A stretch of 64,000 nt of DNA from Arthrobacter sp. N199823 (GTDB taxonomy: Bacteria > Actinomycetota > Actinomycetes > Actinomycetales > Micrococcaceae): assembly GCF_002929705.1 (NCBI RefSeq), contig NZ_PJIN01000001.1:372001-436000 (forward strand), read 5' to 3'. Positions 18,971 to 28,021 of the stretch are shown piece after piece. The position numbers and the translations under genes are program-made. A model generated the notes under the pieces. It ran no database searches, was not told the DNA's origin, and saw only the letters and a list, made by a program, of their open reading frames with translations. How positions within the stretch are numbered: position 1 is the stretch's first letter; every line of letters begins with the position of its first letter.

Positions 18971-19014
18971 GCACCGCCGGTGGGTCATCGCTTTTGACGA
19001 CCTGCAGGCGGTGC
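18971..19014 (+). terminator. Hairpin terminator after ilvA
   Basis: GCACCGCC (18971-18978) pairs with GGCGGTGC (19007-19014), with a partial inner stem, 34 bases after the stop codon. Confidence 0.5.
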
Positions 19015-19063
19015 GCAGAAGAGCCGCCGGTTTCCCTCCGGAGGGCCCCTTGAAAGAGCCGAT

Positions 19064-19089
19064 TCTGAAATAGAGTTCCCTTTTTCAGA
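19064..19089. promoter_or_regulatory. Inverted repeat upstream of the surface-protein gene
   Basis: TCTGAAA (19064-19070) and TTTCAGA (19083-19089), 12 bp apart, lie about 75 bp before the start of the LAATG-anchored protein in the likely promoter region. Possible operator. Confidence 0.3.
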
Positions 19090-19161
19090 CCTTTCGTGGA
19101 TACTTTTCTAGATTCCACTGGGAATCTTGGAAATTGGATACGGACATTGGGGGACATGGCC

Positions 19162-20484
19162 ATGGGCAGTCTTGTGTGTAATGAACGGCGCTTCAAGCGC
19201 ATAGTGATGGGCGCCGCTGCAACGCTCGCCATGGTCGCCATGGTTGGACTGTCCGGCGTGTCAGCCTTCGCAGCCCCCTCCACCGATCTCTCCGCAGAGA
19301 CCGCTAGCGCAACGGAGGGTGCAACGACCCCCTCCACCGATCTCTCCGCAGAGACCGCTAGCGCAACAGAGGGCGCAACGACCCCCTCCACCGATCTCTC
19401 CGCAGAGACCGCTAGCGCAACGGAGGGTGCAACGACCCTCCCTGCCGGCGATGTGCTCCCAGCCTTCATGGGGCCCACCGACGGGGATGTCATTACGGTT
19501 GACCAAAGTTTTTTTGGCGGTGGTTTCCCAGGCCAGGTTGTGAGCATCTTCTATTCCGACGGTCGCCCGCTGTGCTCCGTCACGGTTGATGACACCTGGA
19601 CGTTTGAGTGCGTACCTGACGCGCCCTTGAGCCTGGGTCCGCTGAGCCTCACAGCGGAGGTCATCAACAGGGATGAAACCGTAGTGGTCACTGGTCCCTA
19701 TAGTTTCATTGTCACCGGTCGGCCTACGCTGAGTAGTCCGGCCGATGGTTCCACGGTGGGGGACCTGCCAGAATTTATTGGGACCGGTGAACCGGGGGTG
19801 GATATCGATATTCTTGGCGGCCGGAGCGGATTGTCTGTCTGTTCCTCAGTGGTCAGAGACGACGGGACCTTTAGTTGCGTCCCGAAGCTTCGGTTCCTCG
19901 TGGGCACGGCGGACTTTTTCCCTGCCATTTCTAAGAATCGCGAACAACAGATCGCGGGGGACATGCTCACCATCACTGTGGCAGTCACCCCTGTCATTGT
20001 TAGTCCCATAAACGACGATGTCGTCGCTGGGGCCGTGGAGATCAGTGGAACCGCGGGGGTTTTCGCTACCGTGGCCATCTTAGACGGCAACGGCAAAACA
20101 GTGTGCTCTGCCGAATCTGACCGGGATGGGACATTCAGCTGTGTCGCAAACCCCGCTCTCAGCGTCGGGAAGCATACCCTGACGCCGGTACAGACCAGCA
20201 AGTCGGACGGCTCGATTATCACCGGTGCTGGGATCGAAGTGAGCGTCAACGCTGATGGTGTGGTCCCGAGCGCGCCGGGTCCGACCAGGTCGGCGGTAAT
20301 TGAGACCGTGACGTCTGCACCAACAGCTACCAGCCCGGCCACGGCCAAGTCGACAGCGACTACCCAACAGCTCGCTGCCACTGGTGCCACTGGCACCATC
20401 TGGCTGGCGGTCGTTGGAGGAGCCTTGCTCCTGCTCGGCGGCGCCTCGCTCCTGACCAGGTTCCGCCGTCGTACGCACGGCTAA
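19162..20484 (+). CDS. LAxTG-anchored cell-surface protein with Ig-like repeats
   Basis: A 440-residue secreted protein. A Sec signal peptide covers about residues 1-37 (GAAATLAMVAMVGLSGVSAFA). It is followed by three identical 18-residue repeats (PSTDLSAETASATEGATT), then three beta-rich modules of about 85 residues, each opening like SSPADGST or SPINDDV and ending with a Cys-x-V pair, resembling bacterial Ig-like adhesin domains. The C-terminus has LAATGA, a hydrophobic helix and RRRTHG: a sorting signal of the LAxTG type used by class E sortases. Start chosen at ATG 19162 because GGGGGA lies 7 bases upstream; the frame opens at 19096. No sortase gene nearby. Confidence 0.85.
   Translation: MGSLVCNERRFKRIVMGAAATLAMVAMVGLSGVSAFAAPSTDLSAETASATEGATTPSTDLSAETASATEGATTPSTDLSAETASATEGATTLPAGDVLPAFMGPTDGDVITVDQSFFGGGFPGQVVSIFYSDGRPLCSVTVDDTWTFECVPDAPLSLGPLSLTAEVINRDETVVVTGPYSFIVTGRPTLSSPADGSTVGDLPEFIGTGEPGVDIDILGGRSGLSVCSSVVRDDGTFSCVPKLRFLVGTADFFPAISKNREQQIAGDMLTITVAVTPVIVSPINDDVVAGAVEISGTAGVFATVAILDGNGKTVCSAESDRDGTFSCVANPALSVGKHTLTPVQTSKSDGSIITGAGIEVSVNADGVVPSAPGPTRSAVIETVTSAPTATSPATAKSTATTQQLAATGATGTIWLAVVGGALLLLGGASLLTRFRRRTHG
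19276..19437 (+). repeat. Three tandem 54-bp coding repeats
   Basis: Units 19276-19329, 19330-19383 and 19384-19437, nearly identical at DNA level, each encoding 18 residues of the surface protein just after its signal peptide. Likely to vary in copy number by slippage or recombination. Confidence 0.92.
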
Positions 20485-20506
20485 AGATCCAACAAAGACT
20501 GGACAA

Positions 20507-20546
20507 AAGAAGGGCCGGGGTTCCACTGGGAAACCCGGCCCTTCTT
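20507..20546. terminator. Bidirectional terminator between the surface protein and greA
   Basis: 20507-20524 pairs with 20528-20546 (about 18 bp, AAGAAGGGCCGGG...CCCGGCCCTTCTT) between convergent genes, with T-rich ends on both strands. Confidence 0.8.
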
Positions 20547-20564
20547 ACGCTCTAATGAGAACGC

Positions 20565-21056
20565 TTAGCCAACGTAAGGCTTGGCGGAGATGATCTCCAC
20601 GGCAATGTCGCGGCCGTTGGGAGCTACATAGCTGAGCTTGTCGCCCACTTTGGAGCCCATGATGGCTTCACCGAGGGCGGAACGCTCGCTGTAAACTTCC
20701 AGGTCTCCGGCGCCAACTTCACGGCTACCCAACAGGAACGTGGTCTCATCGCCGGCAATGGTGGCAACTACCACCATGCCCTGTTCCACAATGCCGTCGT
20801 CGGCAGGTGCTTCGCCCACGCGGGCATTGCGGAGCATTTCGCTGAGCTGGCGAATGCGGGCTTCGATCTTGCCCTGCTCATCCTTGGCAGCGTGGTAGCC
20901 GCCGTTTTCCTTCAAATCGCCCTCTTGACGGGCCTGCTCAATTTTGCTCACAATTTCTGCACGGCCCGGGCCGGACATCTGAGTAAGTTCACCCTGCAGG
21001 CGGTCGTAGGCTTCCTGCGTCAGCCATGCTGAAGGCGCACTATTAGTGGTAGACAC
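20565..21056 (-). CDS. greA: Transcription elongation factor GreA
   Basis: A 163-residue protein. The N-terminal coiled coil (LTQEAYDRLQGELTQMSGPG, then IVSKIEQARQEGDLKENGGY with the acidic D-x-x-E tip that enters the RNA polymerase secondary channel) and the C-terminal FKBP-like domain (VVATIAGDETTFLLGSREVG, then SERSALGEAIMGSKVGDKLS) are complete. It stimulates cleavage of backtracked RNA. The frame opens at 21143, but GTG 21056 has AAGGAGAA (complement of 21061-21068) just upstream and matches family length. Confidence 0.97.
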   Translation of the reverse strand: MSTTNSAPSAWLTQEAYDRLQGELTQMSGPGRAEIVSKIEQARQEGDLKENGGYHAAKDEQGKIEARIRQLSEMLRNARVGEAPADDGIVEQGMVVVATIAGDETTFLLGSREVGAGDLEVYSERSALGEAIMGSKVGDKLSYVAPNGRDIAVEIISAKPYVG

Positions 21057-21252
21057 GTGGTTCTCCTTGAATGTACAAAGCAAAGGCCCCGCTGTGTTGA
21101 TCCCAACAAACACGTTCATGCTTGCGCAACAGCAAAGTTGCACAAACCATGCGCCGTAAGAAGAGGGTCAAGCAAGCGGGGCAGATGGTAATAGATTCCA
21201 GTTTAGTCAATAAGGCAGATAAACCCAAGAATTGGGGTGCCCAGTGTTACTT

Positions 21253-21684
21253 TTACTTCACGATCCAGCAGTTTTCGACGATTCCGGTCACTGCCAGAGT
21301 GTCGGTCCGCAGGTCTGCACGATTAGTTGTGGTGCGGCCATTCTCAGCGCCGACGTCTTTACCATTGGGGCCGATCGTGACCACCTTCCAGCCCACCACC
21401 GCGAAGCTTTCGTCCATGGCCTTGACGGCACAACGGGCCGTAGCATCCGGTGACTTGGTCACAGCGAAATCCACTGTAGTCATGGTCGAATCAACCACTT
21501 TGTAGCTGATGTCTTTTTGGGTAACTCCGTCATTGGAACCAAAAGTGACCCAAAGTGCCCACACCACGGCCAAGGCGATCGCCACAATAATGAAGATCTT
21601 CCGTGTTTTTTTGGTCACCTTACGCTTGGGAGACCCGTAACGATTGGTTAGGCTGGTAGCTGCTGAAGAATCAGAATTTGTCAC
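21253..21684 (-). CDS. DUF4307 domain-containing membrane protein
   Basis: A small actinobacterial protein with one N-terminal membrane helix (IFIIVAIALAVVWALWVTFG) and an extracytoplasmic beta-rich DUF4307 domain (ISYKVVDSTMTTVDFAVTK, DATARCAVKAM, then NRADLRTDTLAVTGIVENCW). The NRYGSPKR segment just before the helix is the usual N-terminal family motif. The frame extends to 21846, which would overlap the divergent mca start; GTG 21684 gives a normal 143-residue protein and is preferred, though its ribosome site is weak. Function unknown; pairing with mca is conserved in actinobacteria. Confidence 0.8.
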   Translation of the reverse strand: MTNSDSSAATSLTNRYGSPKRKVTKKTRKIFIIVAIALAVVWALWVTFGSNDGVTQKDISYKVVDSTMTTVDFAVTKSPDATARCAVKAMDESFAVVGWKVVTIGPNGKDVGAENGRTTTNRADLRTDTLAVTGIVENCWIVK

Positions 21685-21835
21685 TGCATCCACTTGTGTC
21701 TGTTCCGCGAGTGCCGCGGCCGGGCGCACCTTGAAAAAGGGGCGTTGGACTAGAACCAGTTTAGCGTTCATTTCAGCCCGAGTTTTGTCCCACCGTTTTG
21801 TCCCCGAAGTCAGCGAAGAATCGAAGGTAGTGTCC

Positions 21836-22744
21836 GTGAGCAGCAATGTGAGTCAAGAAGTGGAACCGCTGCGTCTTTTGGCGGTCCACGCCCATCCGGA
21901 CGATGAAGCCAGCAAGGGTTCAGCCATGATGGCCTCCTATGTGGCTTCCGGCGTTGAGGTCATGGTGGCTACCTGCACGGGTGGTGAACGCGGAGATATC
22001 CAGAACCCCGCCTTGGTGGGCGATCCTCACTCGGCCCGCGACATGGGCGGTGCCCGACGCGTGGAAATGGCCAACGCCGCCAAGATCTTGGGCATCCAAC
22101 ACCAATGGCTAGGCTTCACCGACTCCGGCCTGCCTGAAGGGGATCCCTTGCCGGAACTGCCGGCTAACTGCTTTGCCCTGAAGCCACTGGAAATTGCCGC
22201 AGCACCCCTGGTGCGGCTAGTGCGCCGATTCCGCCCGCATGTCATTGTTGCCTACGATGAAAATGGTGGTTACCCGCACCCTGACCACATCATGGCTCAC
22301 AAGGTTGCCGTGGAAGCCTTCAATGCTGCCGGGGATCCGCAAAAGTACCCGGGCACGGGCCCGGCGTGGGAGCCCGCCAAGCTGTATTACGATCTGGCAT
22401 TCAACCCCCAGCGCTTCCGTGCCCTGCACTTCGCCCTGGAAGAAGCCGGCTTGGCCTCCCCGTACGCCGAGCGTCTTGCAGCCTGGCTCGAAGCCGACAC
22501 CGAGGGGCACACCCCACCTGTCAGCAAGCACCCCACCACCACACAAATTGACTGCGGCGACTACTTTGAAACCCGCGACAATGCCTTGCGCGCCCACGCC
22601 ACCCAAGTGGATCCGGATGGTTTCTTCTTCGCCGTCAGCGCACCCATGCAGCGCAAAGTGTGGCCGTGGGAGGACTATTCGCTCATTGACTCACGCGTTC
22701 CCACCACACTCCCAGAGAACGACCTGTTTGCTGGCCTACGATAG
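21836..22744 (+). CDS. mca: Mycothiol S-conjugate amidase
   Basis: A 302-residue zinc enzyme of the LmbE/PIG-L family. The zinc motif AHPDDEASKG opens the protein and HPDHIMAHKVAVEAF supplies the third ligand His. CTGGERGDIQNPA and a C-terminal HATQVDPDGFFFAVS match Mca rather than the biosynthetic deacetylase MshB. It cleaves mycothiol conjugates, releasing mercapturic acids for export and regenerating GlcN-Ins. This implies that the organism makes mycothiol. GTG 21836 with GAAGG eight bases upstream is preferred over the longer frame from 21644. Divergent from the DUF4307 gene. Confidence 0.95.
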   Translation: MSSNVSQEVEPLRLLAVHAHPDDEASKGSAMMASYVASGVEVMVATCTGGERGDIQNPALVGDPHSARDMGGARRVEMANAAKILGIQHQWLGFTDSGLPEGDPLPELPANCFALKPLEIAAAPLVRLVRRFRPHVIVAYDENGGYPHPDHIMAHKVAVEAFNAAGDPQKYPGTGPAWEPAKLYYDLAFNPQRFRALHFALEEAGLASPYAERLAAWLEADTEGHTPPVSKHPTTTQIDCGDYFETRDNALRAHATQVDPDGFFFAVSAPMQRKVWPWEDYSLIDSRVPTTLPENDLFAGLR

Positions 22745-22801
22745 ATAGTGGACGAATCCCCTTGACACTTTGCCGCTTGGGGATGAAACGAAAGATGGAT
22801 T

Positions 22802-23287
22802 GTGCTCACACTGATTTTGCTTGCTGCCACTGACCCTGCCACTCCCGGGGATCCTGGCCTGCGCCCGGGGCTGACCGAAGACCAAGTGACCCCGGGCCTG
22901 CTGGGTTTTGTCATGACCTTCGGCATTGTGCTGATCATGTTTTTCTTGATCCGCGACATGGTCAAGCGCGTCCGTCGCGTCCGCTACCGTGCACAGGTTG
23001 AGGATGATCGCTCCGGGACCGCCACCGAGTACATGGGCATCCCGATCATGTCCGAGGCTGATATGAAGAGCGCCAGCTACGAGAACGGCTTCCGGGACAC
23101 TCCCGCTCAGGTTAGCGCTGATCCTGCCGTTGCGCCTGAGACGTTGAAGCACGACGCCGGCACGCGGCTTCCGGCGCACACCCCCGCCTCGGGTGCCGCA
23201 ACAGAAGGGCTGGACGAGGCTGGTGCTGCGGCTGACTCGGCTTCCGGCCCCGCTTCTGGATCTGCGTCCACGCAGGGCGAGAAGTAG
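22802..23287 (+). CDS. Small membrane protein of unknown function
   Basis: A 161-residue protein with a short hydrophobic N-terminus (MLTLILLAATDP), one clear membrane helix (LLGFVMTFGIVLIMFFLIRDM, about residues 32-52) followed by a positively charged KRVRRVRYR stretch, so the C-terminus is cytoplasmic. The remainder is low-complexity Ala/Ser/Gly. GTG start. I do not recognise a named family, but small proteins of this layout commonly follow mca in Micrococcales. It ends 9 bp before the thioredoxin-domain gene, likely co-transcribed. Confidence 0.75.
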   Translation: MLTLILLAATDPATPGDPGLRPGLTEDQVTPGLLGFVMTFGIVLIMFFLIRDMVKRVRRVRYRAQVEDDRSGTATEYMGIPIMSEADMKSASYENGFRDTPAQVSADPAVAPETLKHDAGTRLPAHTPASGAATEGLDEAGAAADSASGPASGSASTQGEK

Positions 23288-23296
23288 CGCCGACGC

Positions 23297-25552
23297 ATGA
23301 ACAGGCTGGCAGGGGAACCAAGCGCTTACCTTCGCCAGCACGCACACAATCCGGTGAATTGGCAGCCTTTTGACGATGCTGCGTTCGCCGACGCCGTGGC
23401 ACGCGATGTCCCCATTTTTCTTTCCGTGGGGTACGCCGCGTGCCATTGGTGTCATGTCATGGCGGGGGAGTCCTTCGAAGACCCTGCCATTGGCGCCTAT
23501 CTGAACCAGCACTTTGTCTCGATCAAGGTGGACCGCGAGGAACGTCCCGATGTGGATGATGCCTACATGGCGGCTACTCAGGCCCTGAGTGGTCAGGGCG
23601 GCTGGCCCATGAGCGTCTTTTTAACTCCGGCAGGCAAGGCCTTCTATGCCGGCACGTATTTTGCTCCGGAGCCGCGCTCCGGCCAGCCATCCTTCCGCCA
23701 GGTATTGGCCGCCGTACAGGAAGCCTGGACAGAACGCCGGGACCTTGTAGAAGAAACTGCCAGCGATCTCGCCGCTAGCCTTTCCCAGCCGCTGTGGCAG
23801 GTTCGGGCAACAGTGATGAGTCCCGCCGTCGATCTTGGCACTGAACACGAATCCGAGCGCGGCGCTGCGCCGGGCTCGGAGTGGGCTGCGGCTGCCGAAC
23901 TTGCCGTGAGCGCCATGGCGCAGGCCGAGGACACAGTGCATGGTGGCTTCGGACAGGCCCCGAAATTCCCGCCAACTCCCGCGCTGGAGTTCTTGATGCG
24001 CCATGCGGCGTCCGCTTCCCCGAGCGCGCATCTGGCCTATCGAATGACGGGGCGGACGCTGGGCGCCATGGTGAGATCGGCCGTTTTTGACCGCCTAGGC
24101 GGTGGATTTGCGCGCTACAGCGTCAGCGCCGATTGGTCCGAGCCGCACTACGAGAAAATGCTGTACGACAACGCAGGGCTCCTGCAAGCCTTGGTGCACT
24201 GGATCCGGCTTGCCGGTAGTGGAGCCCCGGATGCAGGCCGCGACGCTGGCCATGTCGAGGGAAGCGTCCCACCCAACGGGCCATCCGATGTGCCGTCCGA
24301 TGTGCCGTCCAGTGTTGCACCCTTGGGCGTGGCGGAAGCTCAGGACGCCGTGCGAGCTACGGTTTCCTGGTTGATGGAGGAAATGCGCCTTCCTGGCGGG
24401 GCCTTTGCCTCCTCCTTGGATGCTGACACCGTCATTGCTGGGCTCCATCACGAGGGTGCCAGCTACCGGTGGACTCGCGCCGAACTGGATACGGCGGCGG
24501 CAACGGAGGCTCTGGACTCGGAGCTGGCGGCGGAGGTAGCAGCCATGTTGGGTGTTGCTTCGGTGGGTTCCCATCCTCTGCATGCCGGGCGGGCGCTCAC
24601 TGATGCCGAACAGGCCGCCTTCGACCAGCTCAAGCCTGCCCTGCTGGCTGCCCGGGCGGACCGCATAATGCCTGCCCGTGATGACAAAGTGGTGGCGTCG
24701 TGGAACGCCATGCTCATGGCTGCGCTGGCCGAGGCAGCCATGGTTTTGGAGGAGCCCGCGTGGCTAAGGGCCGCCGTCGAACTTGGTGAGTATCTGGCGC
24801 AGGTCCACTGGGACGGGCAGCTGTCCAGGGTGTCCCATGACGGCCACGCACGCGGCATCAAGGGATTGTTGGAGGATTATGCCGCCTGCGCCAACGGGTA
24901 TCTGACACTGTATGCGGCCACGGGGGACACCCGCTGGTTTGATTTTGCCGGTGAATTGGTGGGCGCTGCTGAACGGGACTTCATCGCGGACGGCGTGGTG
25001 CTCAACCGCGCCGAATCCGGCGGGCCACGGGCCGAAGAGTCAGAGGCTGGCGAGTCGGCGGGTGGTGTGCCAGCATCCGGAGGGTCGGTGGCCGGGTTGC
25101 AGGGCTCGCGGTTTGCGGACCCGTTCGACAACGCGACAGCGGCAGGTGTGGCCCTGCTTGCACAAGCCTTCACGTCTTGGGCTGCCTACACGGGCTCGGC
25201 TCACCATCGGAAACTGGCCGAATCCATGGTAGCTGGCGTGCCCGAATTGGCCCGGCGGGCGCCTCGATCGGCCGGCGGATTGCTGTCTGTGGTTGAGGCC
25301 TTAGCGGCAGGTCCTGTGGAACTGGCGGTTGTGGGGCCCGCTGGTACAGACCGGGCCGCGTTGGTGCGCACGGCGTGGGAGTCGGCCGTGCCCGGCATGG
25401 TCATTGCGGTCTGGGATGGAGGCGGTGAAGCGCCGGTGCCACTACTGCTTGGGCGAGGTGGTGCGCATACGCCGCTGGCCTTTGTGTGCCGCAACTTCAG
25501 CTGTGCACTGCCCGTGTCAACGCCTAGTGAATTGCTCGCGCTGCTGACGTGA
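23297..25552 (+). CDS. YyaL-type thioredoxin-domain protein (DUF255)
   Basis: A 751-residue protein. Residues 1-165 are the DUF255 thioredoxin-like domain, with AHNPVNWQPF, the CHWCHVM redox motif (near residue 51) and FVSIKVDREERPDVDD. The rest resembles an alpha/alpha six-barrel glycosidase or epimerase domain (FGQAPKFPPTPALEFLMRHA, WSEPHYEKMLYDNAGLL, DDKVVASWNAMLMAALAEAA). Family role is unproven; the eukaryotic relative is spermatogenesis-associated SPATA20. Two low-complexity insertions (around 24220-24330 and 25015-25105) are rich in Gly, Ser and Pro. Probably in an operon with the preceding small gene. Confidence 0.93.
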   Translation: MNRLAGEPSAYLRQHAHNPVNWQPFDDAAFADAVARDVPIFLSVGYAACHWCHVMAGESFEDPAIGAYLNQHFVSIKVDREERPDVDDAYMAATQALSGQGGWPMSVFLTPAGKAFYAGTYFAPEPRSGQPSFRQVLAAVQEAWTERRDLVEETASDLAASLSQPLWQVRATVMSPAVDLGTEHESERGAAPGSEWAAAAELAVSAMAQAEDTVHGGFGQAPKFPPTPALEFLMRHAASASPSAHLAYRMTGRTLGAMVRSAVFDRLGGGFARYSVSADWSEPHYEKMLYDNAGLLQALVHWIRLAGSGAPDAGRDAGHVEGSVPPNGPSDVPSDVPSSVAPLGVAEAQDAVRATVSWLMEEMRLPGGAFASSLDADTVIAGLHHEGASYRWTRAELDTAAATEALDSELAAEVAAMLGVASVGSHPLHAGRALTDAEQAAFDQLKPALLAARADRIMPARDDKVVASWNAMLMAALAEAAMVLEEPAWLRAAVELGEYLAQVHWDGQLSRVSHDGHARGIKGLLEDYAACANGYLTLYAATGDTRWFDFAGELVGAAERDFIADGVVLNRAESGGPRAEESEAGESAGGVPASGGSVAGLQGSRFADPFDNATAAGVALLAQAFTSWAAYTGSAHHRKLAESMVAGVPELARRAPRSAGGLLSVVEALAAGPVELAVVGPAGTDRAALVRTAWESAVPGMVIAVWDGGGEAPVPLLLGRGGAHTPLAFVCRNFSCALPVSTPSELLALLT

Positions 25553-25556
25553 GGTC

Positions 25557-26204
25557 TCAGGCGAAGACCACCAGCACCACAGCCACAAAGTGGGTGGCGA
25601 ACGCGGCCACTGTCAGGGCATGGAACAGCTCGTGGAAGCCGAAATGGCGGTGGCTGAAGTTGGGTTTTTTGATCCCGTAAATGACGGCACCGGCAATGTA
25701 CATGACCCCGCCTACGCCGATCAGGATGGTGGGCACTGTCCCGGCGGCCCAGAATTCCGGGAGGAAGAACAATGCCGTGATGCCCAGTAGGACGTAAATG
25801 GGGACGTAGAGCCAGCGTGGGGCCCGGACCCACAAAACTCTGAATAGGACTCCGGCCACGGCGCCGATCCAAATCATCCACAGCAACAGTGTGGCGGTGG
25901 GCCGTGGCAGCATCAAGAAGGAAAGCGGGGTGTAGGAACCGGCAATAACCAGCATAATATTGCTGTGGTCCAAGCGTTTGAGGGTGGCCTTGGCCGTTGG
26001 GGACCAGTTGCCTCGGTGATAAACGGCACTAGTGCCAAACATCAGGACGCCGGTAAAGATGTAAATGGCGCAGGTAAATTTTGCGGCTGCACTAGGGGCC
26101 AGTGCCACCAGAATGGCTCCTGCCAGTAACACCAGAGGTGCCATTCCAGCGTGCAGCCAGCCGCGCCACGACGGTTTGTGTTCCATTGCCGAAAGGGAGC
26201 TCAT
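25557..26204 (-). CDS. Hemolysin III (YqfA/TrhA) family membrane protein
   Basis: A 215-residue protein with seven predicted helices of the PAQR-related hemolysin III family. Diagnostic: KPSWRGWLHAGMAPL at the start, GTSAVYHRGNW, RLDHSNIMLVIAGSYTPL in the third helix and FGFHELFHALTVAAFATHF in the last, supplying the conserved His/Asp/Ser metal ligands typical of PAQR hydrolases. Haemolysis is not implied by the family in environmental bacteria; membrane-lipid homeostasis has been proposed. ATG 26204 preferred over GTG 26210. Convergent with the YyaL-type gene (4-bp gap). Confidence 0.93.
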   Translation of the reverse strand: MSSLSAMEHKPSWRGWLHAGMAPLVLLAGAILVALAPSAAAKFTCAIYIFTGVLMFGTSAVYHRGNWSPTAKATLKRLDHSNIMLVIAGSYTPLSFLMLPRPTATLLLWMIWIGAVAGVLFRVLWVRAPRWLYVPIYVLLGITALFFLPEFWAAGTVPTILIGVGGVMYIAGAVIYGIKKPNFSHRHFGFHELFHALTVAAFATHFVAVVLVVFA

Positions 26205-26361
26205 GAGCACATCCTATCCCCGAGAACCCATTAAGTTACCGGCCAGTAGTAATGGTTTTGCTTCAGCTTGGCGGCTTTCCCGCGAACGTGCGGGTAACCT
26301 AGAGCTAGCAAGATTCGTTCGGCCGCAGGGCCATAATTCGCAAAGGTCCGGTGCACTTTAA

Positions 26362-27144
26362 ATGCGGTTGCCCACCGCGTCCATGCGGATGCCCAAGGTT
26401 CTCTACAACTTTTATGAACGGCGCCTCGCCCGGTCCCTGGACCTGAGCAGCGTTCCCGGACATATTGGCGTCATGGTGGACGGCAACCGCCGCTGGGCCA
26501 AACAGTTCAACGCCCCCACCAGCCAGGGCCACCAGGCTGGTGCTGATAAGATTCTGGAATTTCTGGGCTGGTGTCAGGACCTCGGCATAAAAGTGGTCAC
26601 GCTGTACATGCTCTCCACGGACAATATGAGCCGCTCACCGGAAGAGCTCGACGAGCTCATGGGCATCATCGCCAACACCCTTGACCTGCTCGACGCCGAT
26701 GCGGACATCAGCGTCCACGCCATGGGAGCTCCCGAACTTCTGCCCGATTACCTGGCTGCCCGGCTCTCCTCGCTGACCACGCGAGTCCCGGCGAAGGAAC
26801 GCATCCACGTCAACATGGCCATTGGCTATGGCGGCCGGCGCGAAATTGTGGACGCCGTCCGTGAACTGATGCACGACGCCGACTCGGCCGGGCGCACCAC
26901 AGCCGAAATTGCCGACAGCCTCACGGTCGATGACATCTCCAAATTCCTGTACACCCGCGGACAGCCCGATCCAGACCTGGTCATCCGTACTTCGGGGGAG
27001 CAGCGGCTCTCCGGCTTCCTCATGTGGCAGAGCGCGTACAGCGAGTTCTACTTCTGCGAAGCACTGTGGCCAGCATTTAGGAAGATCGATTTCCTGCGAG
27101 CCCTACGCGACTACGCAGGTCGCAGCCGCCGCTTCGGCAGTTAG
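26362..27144 (+). CDS. Isoprenyl transferase (cis-prenyltransferase, UppS family)
   Basis: A 260-residue cis-prenyl diphosphate synthase. The catalytic Asp lies in HIGVMVDGNRRWAK; LYMLSTDNMSRSPEELDELM and the C-terminal PDPDLVIRTSGEQRLSGFLM and WQSAYSEFYF are the conserved IPP-binding and RxSGE motifs. It condenses isopentenyl units into a Z-polyprenyl carrier (decaprenyl or shorter Z,E-farnesyl products in actinobacteria) for cell-wall synthesis. Neither ATG 26362 nor 26383 (family opening MRMPKVLYNFYERRL) has a clear ribosome site, so the exact start is open. Confidence 0.93.
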   Translation: MRLPTASMRMPKVLYNFYERRLARSLDLSSVPGHIGVMVDGNRRWAKQFNAPTSQGHQAGADKILEFLGWCQDLGIKVVTLYMLSTDNMSRSPEELDELMGIIANTLDLLDADADISVHAMGAPELLPDYLAARLSSLTTRVPAKERIHVNMAIGYGGRREIVDAVRELMHDADSAGRTTAEIADSLTVDDISKFLYTRGQPDPDLVIRTSGEQRLSGFLMWQSAYSEFYFCEALWPAFRKIDFLRALRDYAGRSRRFGS

Positions 27145-27155
27145 GCTGCCCTGAC

Positions 27156-27830
27156 GTGCGAAGCCACCGTCGTTCCGAGATCCTCCTTGCCGCCATCCTC
27201 TCCAGTGCTGCCGGATTTGTTGATGCCGTGGGGTTCATTCATCTGGGCGGATACTTTGTCTCCTTCATGAGCGGAAACTCCACCCGTGGTGGCACAGCGT
27301 TGGCGGAAGGGAACTGGACGGGGTTCATCCTTGCCTTTGGGCTAGTGGCCGTCTTTTTGGTGGGCGTGGTGAGCGCCTCGATCCTGCGCTGGCTAGTCCC
27401 GTCCCGCAAGCGCATGGCGGTGATGCTATACGTCACAGCGGCACTGGTATCCGCCGTCGTACTCTTTGACGTAGGGCTGGGAGGATGGCTTGCGCCGGCC
27501 TTCATGGCGTTGGCGATGGGTGCGGAAAACGTTATTTTCGAGCGCGACGGCGAGGTCAGCATCGGCCTGACGTATATGACCGGGACCCTGGTGAAGATGG
27601 GGCAGAACATTGCCAGCGCGCTCACGGGCGGGGAAAGGCGGCTGTGGCTGCGGTATCTGGTGCTGTGGCTTTCGCTGACCACAGGGTCCATTGTTGGCGG
27701 ATTTTCCTACTTCGCGCTCAGTATGAATGCGCTGTGGATTGCGGTTGCCGTGCTGGTGCTGGCCGTGATTTTCAATGGCTGGCTACACACCAATCCGCCG
27801 CGTCCGCCAGCCACTCGGGTGGTTCTTTAG
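27156..27830 (+). CDS. YoaK family membrane protein (DUF1275)
   Basis: A 224-residue protein with about six helices. The DUF1275 opening [20 protein letters not shown], then [18 protein letters not shown], and the central [20 protein letters not shown] are characteristic. Function unknown; probably a small transporter or membrane-associated protein. GTG start 11 bases after the prenyltransferase stop, suggesting co-transcription. Confidence 0.93.
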   Translation: MRSHRRSEILLAAILSSAAGFVDAVGFIHLGGYFVSFMSGNSTRGGTALAEGNWTGFILAFGLVAVFLVGVVSASILRWLVPSRKRMAVMLYVTAALVSAVVLFDVGLGGWLAPAFMALAMGAENVIFERDGEVSIGLTYMTGTLVKMGQNIASALTGGERRLWLRYLVLWLSLTTGSIVGGFSYFALSMNALWIAVAVLVLAVIFNGWLHTNPPRPPATRVVL

Positions 27831-28021
27831 CGCCGTTCCGCAAGTGCCGTTGGCCTGCGTTGACCGTTCGCCCAAGCGTTGCGCAACGTTCACCCGCCGT
27901 TGTGGCGTGGCTCCTGCACAAGTGGGGCAAGCAGCGTAGTTTTGTGCATAACGGAGGGCAACTCCGCCCGACGTACCGAGAATATTCCGGACGTGTGCGA
28001 GTCCGGAGGCTGGAGCGTAAC

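Noticed and set aside
18933-19547. Leftward 204-residue frame with repeats
   Set aside because: A mirror of the 54-bp repeats in the surface-protein gene, which has a signal peptide and sorting signal on the other strand.
27485-28021. N-terminal extension of the PhoH frame
   Set aside because: It overlaps the DUF1275 gene in another frame and shows no homology; the PIN domain starts after 28022.
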